Shown piece by piece: positions 16,452-23,503 of a stretch of DNA of 64,000 nt. Position 1 is the stretch's first letter. Each line of letters begins with the position of its first letter. The translations under genes were made by a program, and so were the position numbers. The stretch covers positions 177,910 through 241,909 of the forward strand of contig JACONL010000001.1 of NCBI GenBank assembly GCA_014332745.1. Direction: 5' to 3'. Origin of the DNA: Alphaproteobacteria bacterium GM7ARS4. Its GTDB lineage: Bacteria; Pseudomonadota; Alphaproteobacteria; GM7ARS4. A model generated the notes under the pieces. The model did no database searches. It was given only the letters and a program-made list of their open reading frames with translations, and had not been told where the DNA came from.

Positions 16452-17266
16452 CGATGCAACGACACACCCTCATCCATTACATGCGCTGTGGCACGGGCAT
16501 TATCTGGCGTGAAAATTTGCGATTCCTCCACCAGAAAGAGCGCTTTCTCTCTGCCCTTGTGCGTCCTCTCGTATGGCTTGCTATTTTCGCTGCGGGATTT
16601 CGCTCGGTGCTTGGCGTCGCCATCATCGAACCCTATGAAACCTACATCACCTACGAAGTCTATATCATCCCTGGGCTTATCGCGATGATTCAGCTCTTTA
16701 ATGGCATGCAGAGCTCCCTCTCTATGGTCTATGACAGGGAAATGGGCTCTATGCGTATCTTGCTTGTCAGTCCCCTCCCACGTAGCTTCTTGCTCATCAG
16801 CAAACTCAGCGCTGGCGCCTTTGTCTCTATCATCCAAGTCTATGCCTTTTTGCTCATCGCCATGCTGTGGGATGTGGATATTCCCTTCATAGGCTATGTC
16901 TCTCTCCTGCCAAGCCTCTTTATCACAGGACTCATGCTGGGCGCCTTTGGCATGTTCTTGTCTTCGGCCATTAGACAACTAGAAGGCTTTGCTGGTGTCA
17001 TGAATTTCGTCATTTTCCCCATGTTCTTTGCGTCCTCCGCCCTCTATCCTCTCTATAAAATTGAGGAAACAAGCGATTGGTTGCCCTATATCTGCTATGC
17101 TAACCCCTTTACCTATGCTGTCGAGATGAATCGTTTTGCCCTCTATGGTCAGATAAGCCCCCAAGCAACCCTCTATGTCTGTGCCTTTTTGGTTGTCTTT
17201 CTCGTCCTCGCCTTGTATGGTTATAACCCATCCAGAGGATTCCTTGCCCGTAAGGCCGGCGTATGA
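16448..17266 (+). CDS. ABC-2 type permease (PQQ-type ABC system)
   Basis: Integral membrane permease of 272 residues with about six helices: around residues 38-58, 73-95, 115-140, 150-175, 180-205 and 238-258. The RENLRFLHQKERFLSALVRPLVW entry and the NPFTYAVEMNRFALYG element near the end are typical of ABC-2 permeases of the NodJ class and of the permease of PQQ-associated alcohol clusters. Its ATG overlaps the ATPase stop (ATGA). With the ATPase it would form an exporter, yet it is co-transcribed with a periplasmic binding protein of importer type, an odd combination. No substrate can be assigned. Confidence 0.85.
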   Translation: MTMQRHTLIHYMRCGTGIIWRENLRFLHQKERFLSALVRPLVWLAIFAAGFRSVLGVAIIEPYETYITYEVYIIPGLIAMIQLFNGMQSSLSMVYDREMGSMRILLVSPLPRSFLLISKLSAGAFVSIIQVYAFLLIAMLWDVDIPFIGYVSLLPSLFITGLMLGAFGMFLSSAIRQLEGFAGVMNFVIFPMFFASSALYPLYKIEETSDWLPYICYANPFTYAVEMNRFALYGQISPQATLYVCAFLVVFLVLALYGYNPSRGFLARKAGV

Positions 17267-17285
17267 ACCACACCCCATCCCCGCC

Positions 17286-17753
17286 ATGACCATGCCACGT
17301 ATGACCCATCGCCCGCTGATAACCCTTCCCGCTATAGGACTCTTTGCCCTTGCCACGATGGCGACACCAACACATGTCTATAGCACAGGCGACCTCGCCA
17401 TTCGCGCGACAGGTATCTCTCTCCAATTAGGCAATGACAAAAGTGATTATGCCGTTGAGCCAAAAACCATCTCGCTGGAAACGGGAAAAGCTTATGCTCT
17501 CGACATCATCTCGCACGGCTTTAAGGAATATCGCTTTCGAGCCGATAGATTTTTCCAAAATGTATGGATTCGTAAAATCGAAGCCGAAGGTGTCGAATTA
17601 AACGTCGCAGGACTCTTGGCATTGGAATTTGAGGAAGAGTATGAAGAAGTCGAGGTCAGCATCGTCTTCGTTCCCATACGGACGGGGGACTACCCCTTTA
17701 CCATCGAAGGCTTTGAGTCTCGAGGCATGGAGGGCGTCTTTTCCGTACGCTGA
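17286..17753 (+). CDS. Exported cupredoxin-like protein with an incomplete copper site
   Basis: A 155-residue secreted protein. ATG 17286 is chosen because it lies 19 bases after the permease stop and opens a clear signal peptide (PLITLPAIGLFALATMATP); the longer frame from 17175 runs inside the permease gene. The mature part is a small beta protein. ISHGFKEYRF resembles the first His-containing strand of cupredoxins, and the end ESRGMEGVFSVR resembles the GMxG end of their copper loop. The Cys and second His of a type 1 site are not found; Phe stands where the loop histidine would be. Cupredoxin-like proteins accompany PQQ/ABC clusters, but fold and metal binding are inferred here. Confidence 0.6.
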   Translation: MTMPRMTHRPLITLPAIGLFALATMATPTHVYSTGDLAIRATGISLQLGNDKSDYAVEPKTISLETGKAYALDIISHGFKEYRFRADRFFQNVWIRKIEAEGVELNVAGLLALEFEEEYEEVEVSIVFVPIRTGDYPFTIEGFESRGMEGVFSVR

Positions 17754-17758
17754 TACAC

Positions 17759-18481
17759 ATGACATACGCACAACCCCATAGACAACAGAACCTCCCCATG
17801 CATAAAGGCGCAAGACACGGATGCTACAAAGGCCACACATGCTTATGGGCCATAGCGCTGTTCCTTATGCCCCTCACCATAGGAGAGGCTGTGGCAGGAG
17901 GGGGACGAAGCGCAGTGTCACAACAACAGCCCGCTGACTGGCCATGCGACCAAGTCTATAACGCTACCATCCCCCTATCGACGGTGTGGCAGGGACCCGA
18001 CATCACACCCCATATCGACACATGGTGGGAAAATACGACCCTTGAGACGCCTCTCGCCCAATTGAAAGAGCTCACACTGACAGAAGACCAAGTCCAAGCC
18101 ATCATCGATGCCTTTGCCGATGACCTCAGCACACAGGAAAGAACACGCCATATGCTAGACCTCTTCGCCGCCCTCTATGATACCCTCAGTGCCTCTTACC
18201 AACGGCAATTGGAAGGAATTCTGAAATTCGCCAAGAAACAAAAAACATTCTCGAGCCGAATCTCTGAAGCCGCCGCCGTCGTCAGAGAGCTCAGAAAAAA
18301 AGGCATCGCCCTCGATGACCCCCAATATGAAGAGGCAGAGTATGACCTCGCATGGATTACACGCGTCTTCGATGAAGGCCAACGACTCACACCCTATATA
18401 TGCGAAGAACCTATCTTCTTGCGCCAACAACTGGGCTTTCGAGCGCGCGCCATCCAAAAATATCTGCCCCAAAACCCCTAA
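17759..18481 (+). CDS. Hypothetical exported protein, last gene of the PQQ-type ABC operon
   Basis: A 240-residue protein of unknown function. The N-terminus has a signal peptide (WAIALFLMPLTIGEAVAGG); ATG 17798 (M14) would give a more normal signal length than ATG 17759 and is an alternative start. The mature protein begins with DWPCDQVYNATIPLSTVW, followed by mostly helical sequence. A second cysteine is in TPYICEEPIF near residue 218, so one disulfide is possible. It starts 5 bases after the cupredoxin-like gene, so it is part of the operon. Similar exported proteins with a WPC motif occur beside this ABC cluster elsewhere, as far as I recall, but no function is known to me. Confidence 0.65.
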   Translation: MTYAQPHRQQNLPMHKGARHGCYKGHTCLWAIALFLMPLTIGEAVAGGGRSAVSQQQPADWPCDQVYNATIPLSTVWQGPDITPHIDTWWENTTLETPLAQLKELTLTEDQVQAIIDAFADDLSTQERTRHMLDLFAALYDTLSASYQRQLEGILKFAKKQKTFSSRISEAAAVVRELRKKGIALDDPQYEEAEYDLAWITRVFDEGQRLTPYICEEPIFLRQQLGFRARAIQKYLPQNP

Positions 18482-18821
18482 ATCATCACGCAAAAACCCC
18501 CTTGCGATACCCGTCGCAACAGGCTAAAAACATCAAGAAGCATAGCGGGGCACAGGGGGAGGACACACAGAGGAGGAACAGGAGAGATGGTCTCATCATA
18601 TCGTAACAAGAGGACATACAAAGGGGCATAAGAACAGGGGAGGGAGACGGGGGCAAAGAATCAACAGAAGCAGAAAGGAGAAGAGCAGAAGGAAAAGGAC
18701 AAAGGGGGAAAGAAGAGAGATGTCACGCATTGTTTCATGACGATCGTCCTATCGTCGCCCGCATTGAGCGGGAACATTTTGCCTTATCCTTTGCTGTTTG
18801 ACACATAGGGAGCGCACACTC
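18482..18821 (+). promoter_or_regulatory. 340-base purine-rich leader region upstream of rne
   Basis: No gene is seen here. It begins with a hairpin TTGCGA-TACCCG-TCGCAA (18502-18519), 20 bases after the preceding stop. It continues with a strikingly purine-rich stretch of about 170 bases (18545-18720, mostly A and G on the + strand). Near the end are GACGATCGTC (18739-18748) and a small hairpin CCCGC-ATTGA-GCGGG (18758-18772). GGGAG at 18808-18812 is the likely rne ribosome-binding site. In E. coli the rne 5' untranslated region is several hundred bases long and mediates feedback control by RNase E. That this leader does the same is inference. Confidence 0.45.
18502..18519. terminator. Hairpin just after the PQQ-type ABC operon, possible terminator
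   Basis: TTGCGA (18502-18507) and TCGCAA (18514-18519) form a perfect 6-bp stem with a TACCCG loop. The + strand has no T-tract after it, so a classical intrinsic terminator is not supported; on the minus strand it is followed by GGGGGTTTTT. It may be a transcript-end or processing structure. Confidence 0.25.
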
Positions 18822-20603
18822 ATGACAAACCGTATACTTGTGGATTGCCTCAATTGGGGAGAAATCCGTGTTGCCATCTGTAAAGATGGTGTCTTCGAAC
18901 ATTACTATCACGAGAATCAACAGAAAGAGTCCTCTCGTGGCAACATCTATCTGGCAAAAATCAATAATATCGAGCCATCATTGCAAGCCGCATTCGTGGA
19001 ATATGGCGAAAGCCGACAAGGCTTTCTCTCCTTCCATGAAATTCATCAAGATTATTACAAGGAAGACCCCCTTGTGCCATCAGCGTCACAAGACGCAACA
19101 GGACAAGCGGAAGTCGCCTTCCTCGATGAACGTGACGTCCAAGCATCACAATTTGGCGATGACAACACAACGCGCACCTTTGACGAAACAAACGCGAGCG
19201 ATACAGGGACGCCTACAGCCAGAAAGAACGGCGCGCTCATCCAGCATGCCGTCCAAGTGGGACAAGTCATGCTTGTCCAAGTCATCAAAGAAGGACGCAG
19301 AAATAAAGGGGCAGCCTTGACGACATTCCTGTCTCTCCCCGGTGTCTATTGTGTGCTTTTTCCTAATGCTAAAAACAACCATGGAATCTCTCACAAAATC
19401 GAAGACGAAACGGAACGGGAAAGACTCTATGGCGTCATTGAAGACCTCAATGTTCCAGAAGGCTTTGCCATCGCCATACGCACGTCCGCCCAAGGCGTCG
19501 ATAAAAAGAAAATCGACAGCGACTTTAAGAATCTCTGTACCATATGGAATGAAATACGAGAGCATGTGACAAAATCCTCCGCCCCTCTCCTCGTTCACCA
19601 AGAGGCGCATATCCTCAAACGAGTCGTGCGCGACTATTACCGCCCCTCTATTGACGAAATCATCGTCAATGACAGCAAAGCCTATGACGCCATGCTCCAG
19701 ACGATGAAAAAATATCGTAAGGATGACGTCAAGGCGCTCAAACGCTTCAAGGGTGAAGAACCCCTCGAGCTCTTCGAAACCTATGACGTGGCTGAACCCC
19801 TCAACGCCCTGCACAGCAAAATATGCCCCCTGCCCGGGGGCGGGTATCTCGTCATCGAAACGACAGAAGCCATGGTCGTCATCGATGTGAACTCGGGAAA
19901 ACAACGCAAAAAAAAGGACATAGAATCCACAGCCTTCTCCGTCAATATGGAAGCCGCCGTCGCCGTCGCCAGACAAATACGACTCAGAGAACTCTCTGGG
20001 CTCATTATGATCGACTTTATCGATATGGCAGACCAAAAAGCCAATGCGCGCGTGGAAAAAGCCCTACGGGACGCCCTCGCCCAAGACCATGCAAGGCTAC
20101 AGATGGGAAAAATAAGCCCTTTCGGCGTCATGGAGATCACACGCCAACGTGTGGGCCCCAATTTCATGGAAAGCTATCATACGCCATGTCCCCACTGCTT
20201 CGGGCGCGGTGTCGTCCCGCGTCCCGTCATCACGGTCCATGCCTTGCAACGCACCCTCAAAACCATTCTCCAAAAGAAGGGAAGCGAACGCTATCATATC
20301 ACCATTCCTCTGGCCTCAGCCTCGACTCTCCTCAATGATAGAAAAAATACCATCCAAAGACTCGAAGAGCACTATCATGTCGCCATCAGCATATCCATTG
20401 ATGACAGCATGCCACCTGCCGACTATGCCATCGATGACGGGCGAGGACAGGTGACATATCGAAGCGGGGGCGAGCAGTTCGTAGACGGCTATTACAACAA
20501 TGTCCATGACTCCTATGCACAGCGTGGCAGACGCTTCTCGGTGCGCCCCCACCACAGAGGGGTCAGCAAATACCGAAGCAGCGAACGCAAAATACCCGTC
20601 TGA
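18822..20603 (+). CDS. rne: Ribonuclease E/G family endoribonuclease
   Basis: Endoribonuclease for mRNA decay and rRNA/tRNA maturation. The 593-residue product contains the S1 domain with an insertion rich in Asp/Thr/Gln (about residues 80-135). The DNase-I-like catalytic part carries the two metal-binding Asp residues in MVVIDVNSGK and LIMIDFIDMAD. The Zn-link CPHCFGRG follows. Only about 130 residues come after the Zn-link, so the long degradosome scaffold of E. coli RNase E is missing and the size lies between RNase G and RNase E. The upstream TTG at 18798 is in frame, but ATG 18822 has GGGAG nine bases before it. The purine-rich leader may serve autoregulation. Confidence 0.93.
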   Translation: MTNRILVDCLNWGEIRVAICKDGVFEHYYHENQQKESSRGNIYLAKINNIEPSLQAAFVEYGESRQGFLSFHEIHQDYYKEDPLVPSASQDATGQAEVAFLDERDVQASQFGDDNTTRTFDETNASDTGTPTARKNGALIQHAVQVGQVMLVQVIKEGRRNKGAALTTFLSLPGVYCVLFPNAKNNHGISHKIEDETERERLYGVIEDLNVPEGFAIAIRTSAQGVDKKKIDSDFKNLCTIWNEIREHVTKSSAPLLVHQEAHILKRVVRDYYRPSIDEIIVNDSKAYDAMLQTMKKYRKDDVKALKRFKGEEPLELFETYDVAEPLNALHSKICPLPGGGYLVIETTEAMVVIDVNSGKQRKKKDIESTAFSVNMEAAVAVARQIRLRELSGLIMIDFIDMADQKANARVEKALRDALAQDHARLQMGKISPFGVMEITRQRVGPNFMESYHTPCPHCFGRGVVPRPVITVHALQRTLKTILQKKGSERYHITIPLASASTLLNDRKNTIQRLEEHYHVAISISIDDSMPPADYAIDDGRGQVTYRSGGEQFVDGYYNNVHDSYAQRGRRFSVRPHHRGVSKYRSSERKIPV

Positions 20604-20664
20604 GCGCCCCTTTTACACCACGCTCCACGACTCTCAGGAGAGGCCCCTATGGTTATCGCCTCTC

Positions 20665-22263
20665 ATGCGCTACAGCATCGGTATCAACGTGCTGGTGCTG
20701 TGTATTCCCGTCTTTGGGCTCTTCTATTTCGATGATGACAAGCAACGCGCCATCGATAACGAACTCCTCTCCTTAACCCGAAGCGCGCATACCCTCGCCC
20801 TCGCCCTTGGCGAAGGCGCTGTGACCATCCATCATGACCAAAAGCCCTATCTCGTGCCTAACCGTAGCCTCACCATCATCAAACAGCTGGAGGCAAGCAT
20901 CGACGCCCATATTCAACTCTTCAATACAAAGGGAATCCTCATGTTGGATAGCGACTTTGTAGGAAGAAACGCCTATAAAATCACCCGTGAGCCTCTCCCT
21001 CACCCTCGCCAAAAAAACCTCACCCTTTGGGATAACGCCATCCTCTTCATCCAGCAACGATACACGCTGTTGCGCGCCTATCTTTTTTCGCCATCACCGA
21101 TGCCCCCCTTCGAGAAGAAAAAAGAAACGCTCCTCCACCATGCCGCCCAAGGACGGACATCCCACGCCATACACCATGAGCAAGGACATAACACAAGATT
21201 TCATATCACTACGCCCGTCCAATACTATAAAAGCGTTGTCGGCATGCTCTATCTCAGCCGAGACGATACCCACGTGCGCCGCACCATGCAGGAACTCTAT
21301 CAACATTGGGGCATGATTTTCTCTGTCGCCTTCCTTATTTCTTTGCTGTCTTCCTTATCTCTCGCCCTCTATATCGCCCGCCCGCTCCGCACCATTGTCG
21401 CCATGATGAGACGAGTCCAAAAAAGAGAATCTCTCGTCGTCGACATTCCCCATATCGGCCAACGTAAAGATGAAATAGGAAGCCTCGCCACAACCCTACA
21501 GAGCATGAGCCAAACCCTCTATAAACGCTATGGCGACATCGAATCATTCACAGCCGACATTATCCACGAAATAAAAAATCCCCTCACATCCCTCCAGAGC
21601 GCCTTAGAAACGGAAAAACATGTGAAAGATGAAAAAAAACGTAAGCAACTCTTCGCCATCATGGAAGAGGATATACAACGCATTCATCGCCTCTTGACAG
21701 ATATTGGTTATCTCTCAAAACTCGATACAGACCTCCACCGCTCACACGCGCAAACCATCGATATCAGCGCCCTTATCAGCAAGCTCATCGACAGCTATCG
21801 CCTCAGCACCATGATGGGAGGATGCGACATCGTCCAAGACACAACAACAGACCGCAAAGAACAAAAACCTTTCCTTGTCTTCGGCATCGAAGATTTCCTC
21901 GTCCATGTCTTCCGCAATCTCTTCGATAACGCCCTGTCTTTGACAGCGCCCTCGTCCGTGATCCGCTATCGCCTCACACGAGAAGACGCCATGCTACGTA
22001 TCGATATCGATGATGAGGGACCGGGCTTGCCATCTGTGCCTTTGACACGACTCTTCGAGAGATTCTATAGTGAGAGACGCTCAGAAAAAAATAAGAAAAG
22101 CGCCCATACTGGGTTAGGATTAAACATCTCTTACAACATCGTGCGCGCCCACCATGGCACACTCACGGCAGAAAATAGGAGAGACCACCATCACAACGTG
22201 ATAGGCGCCCGTTTTACGATACGTCTACCAGCAGCATCCAACAAGCCCCCGCCCACCCCTTGA
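20665..22263 (+). CDS. chvG: ChvG/ExoS-type sensor histidine kinase
   Basis: Membrane sensor kinase of the ChvG class. It has an N-terminal helix (about residues 3-21), a periplasmic sensor domain, a second helix (about 213-235) and a HAMP domain. His301 lies in DIIHEIKNPLTSL, and ATPase motifs are NLFDNAL, DIDDEGPGLP and HTGLGLNIS. In alphaproteobacteria chvI-chvG precede hprK; here hprK follows, but rne replaces the response regulator upstream. The start is uncertain: ATG 20665 is the first start after rne. However, the preceding codons (RPLWLSPL) also resemble ChvG, and the frame is open back to an ATG at 20500 inside rne, so the real protein may be longer. Confidence 0.85.
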   Translation: MRYSIGINVLVLCIPVFGLFYFDDDKQRAIDNELLSLTRSAHTLALALGEGAVTIHHDQKPYLVPNRSLTIIKQLEASIDAHIQLFNTKGILMLDSDFVGRNAYKITREPLPHPRQKNLTLWDNAILFIQQRYTLLRAYLFSPSPMPPFEKKKETLLHHAAQGRTSHAIHHEQGHNTRFHITTPVQYYKSVVGMLYLSRDDTHVRRTMQELYQHWGMIFSVAFLISLLSSLSLALYIARPLRTIVAMMRRVQKRESLVVDIPHIGQRKDEIGSLATTLQSMSQTLYKRYGDIESFTADIIHEIKNPLTSLQSALETEKHVKDEKKRKQLFAIMEEDIQRIHRLLTDIGYLSKLDTDLHRSHAQTIDISALISKLIDSYRLSTMMGGCDIVQDTTTDRKEQKPFLVFGIEDFLVHVFRNLFDNALSLTAPSSVIRYRLTREDAMLRIDIDDEGPGLPSVPLTRLFERFYSERRSEKNKKSAHTGLGLNISYNIVRAHHGTLTAENRRDHHHNVIGARFTIRLPAASNKPPPTP

Positions 22264-22274
22264 ACCACCCTCCC

Positions 22275-22739
22275 ATGCACGATAACCACCAGATCCTCCA
22301 TGCCACCGCCCTCAGCTATCATCAGCAAGGTATCTTGCTCCAAGGGGACTCAGGACAAGGGAAATCAGAAACCGCCCTCTGTCTTATCGATAGAGGCGCG
22401 ATTCTCGTAGCCGATGACATGGTCATCCTCTATAAAGAAGAGGGACGACTCTTTGTCGCTGTGCCAGACATCATGGATGAACAACCCCATAACCCATTAT
22501 GGGGAAAACTCGCATTGCGTGGCATAGGCATGCTCGACATGCCCTACCAGAAAAAAAGCCCTTTGCACCTCTTCGTCACGCTCCATGACAAAGCCCCTAT
22601 GGAAACACCATGTCCCGTCCAAACAAAAACATGGTGGGGTCTCCATGTGCCTGTCGTCGCATGTTGCGCCTTCGAACATACGGCAGCCATCAAGATTCTC
22701 TATGCGCTCCGCGCCTATGCGCCCAACAACACACCATGA
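22275..22739 (+). CDS. hprK: HPr kinase/phosphorylase, short alphaproteobacterial form
   Basis: Phosphorylates and dephosphorylates the regulatory serine of HPr. The 154-residue product is only the C-terminal catalytic domain, as is usual in alphaproteobacteria, lacking the N-terminal domain of firmicute HprK. The P-loop is GDSGQGKSE and LVADDMV contains the acidic pair near the nucleotide. LRGIGMLDMPY corresponds to the HprK signature region. ATG 22275 is chosen; a TTG at 22260 overlapping the kinase stop is an alternative. It is followed in order by EIIA-Man, HPr and EI, its functional partners. Confidence 0.9.
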   Translation: MHDNHQILHATALSYHQQGILLQGDSGQGKSETALCLIDRGAILVADDMVILYKEEGRLFVAVPDIMDEQPHNPLWGKLALRGIGMLDMPYQKKSPLHLFVTLHDKAPMETPCPVQTKTWWGLHVPVVACCAFEHTAAIKILYALRAYAPNNTP

Positions 22740-22751
22740 GTCCACAAGCCC

Positions 22752-23192
22752 ATGATAGGTATCATCCTCGTCACCCATGGCCGCCTCGCCTTAGACTTCA
22801 TCGAAGCGCTAGAGCATATTGTCGGCAGGCAAGACAATATCAAAGCCATATGCATCGAAAACTATGAAGACGTAGAAGCGAGTCAGCAGGCCATCATCAA
22901 CGCGTCAGAGTCGATGAATGAGGGAGAAGGCGTCCTTATTATCAGCGATGTCTTTGGGAGCACCCCCGCCAACATCACGCTGGATATGGTGGACAAGAAA
23001 GACGTCATCGTCCTCAGCGGCGTGAACTTGCCTCTTCTCGTCAAAGTCGACGCCTTACGTAGAGAACCCAAGCACAAACGTTGTTTACGCGACATCGCCA
23101 TGGAGGCATGTGAGGCGGGGAGAAAAGGTATCTGTTTCGCATCGACCCTGTTAGAACAGATACACCCCAAAACACAAACCCATAAGCCATAA
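22752..23192 (+). CDS. PTS EIIA component, mannose family (regulatory)
   Basis: A 146-residue EIIA domain of the mannose/fructose family. The phosphate-accepting histidine is His9 in VTHG at the N-terminus. LIISDVFGSTPANIT and VIVLSGVNLPLLVK are typical of EIIA-Man folds. No EIIB, EIIC or EIID is found nearby, so it probably acts as a regulator at the end of an HPr-EI relay rather than in sugar uptake, as proposed for this gene set in alphaproteobacteria. It starts 12 bases after hprK and ends 8 bases before the HPr gene. Confidence 0.9.
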   Translation: MIGIILVTHGRLALDFIEALEHIVGRQDNIKAICIENYEDVEASQQAIINASESMNEGEGVLIISDVFGSTPANITLDMVDKKDVIVLSGVNLPLLVKVDALRREPKHKRCLRDIAMEACEAGRKGICFASTLLEQIHPKTQTHKP

Positions 23193-23200
23193 CAGAAGCC

Positions 23201-23503
23201 ATGAAGGGCACTATGGACAAACAAGAGATGCCGTCTGTCTCGAAAAAACTCACTATCACCAACAAATTGGGACTCCATGCACGCGCCGCCACAAAATTCG
23301 TGCATATCGCCATGGCCCATCACGCCAAAGTGCGCGTATACCGTGGCACATTATGTGCCAATGGACGCTCGATCTTAGGCTTGATGATGCTCGCCGCGAC
23401 GCAAGGAAGCGTCATCCATATCCATGCCCAAGGTGAAGACGCACAGGATGTCCTGCAATCCCTCACCCGACTCATTCACGACAAATTCGGTGAAGAGGAA
23501 TGA
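23201..23503 (+). CDS. ptsH: HPr-family phosphocarrier protein
   Basis: Phosphocarrier of the PTS. At 100 residues it is slightly longer than usual, owing to about 15 extra N-terminal residues; M5 and M10 are alternative starts. His26 in LGLHARAA is the site phosphorylated by EI. Ser57 in NGRSILGLMML stands at the HprK regulatory site, which matches the presence of hprK upstream. It overlaps the EI gene by four bases (ATGA), so expression of the two is coupled. Confidence 0.93.
   Translation: MKGTMDKQEMPSVSKKLTITNKLGLHARAATKFVHIAMAHHAKVRVYRGTLCANGRSILGLMMLAATQGSVIHIHAQGEDAQDVLQSLTRLIHDKFGEEE

Noticed and set aside
18798-18821. Longer rne start at TTG 18798
   Set aside because: The ATG at 18822 has a ribosome-binding site at a good distance and begins with the typical RNase E/G N-terminus.
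19146-20036. 296-residue open frame on the minus strand inside rne
   Set aside because: It is antisense to the catalytic core of rne, has no family-like motif and no ribosome-binding site. Long antisense frames are expected from the codon bias here.
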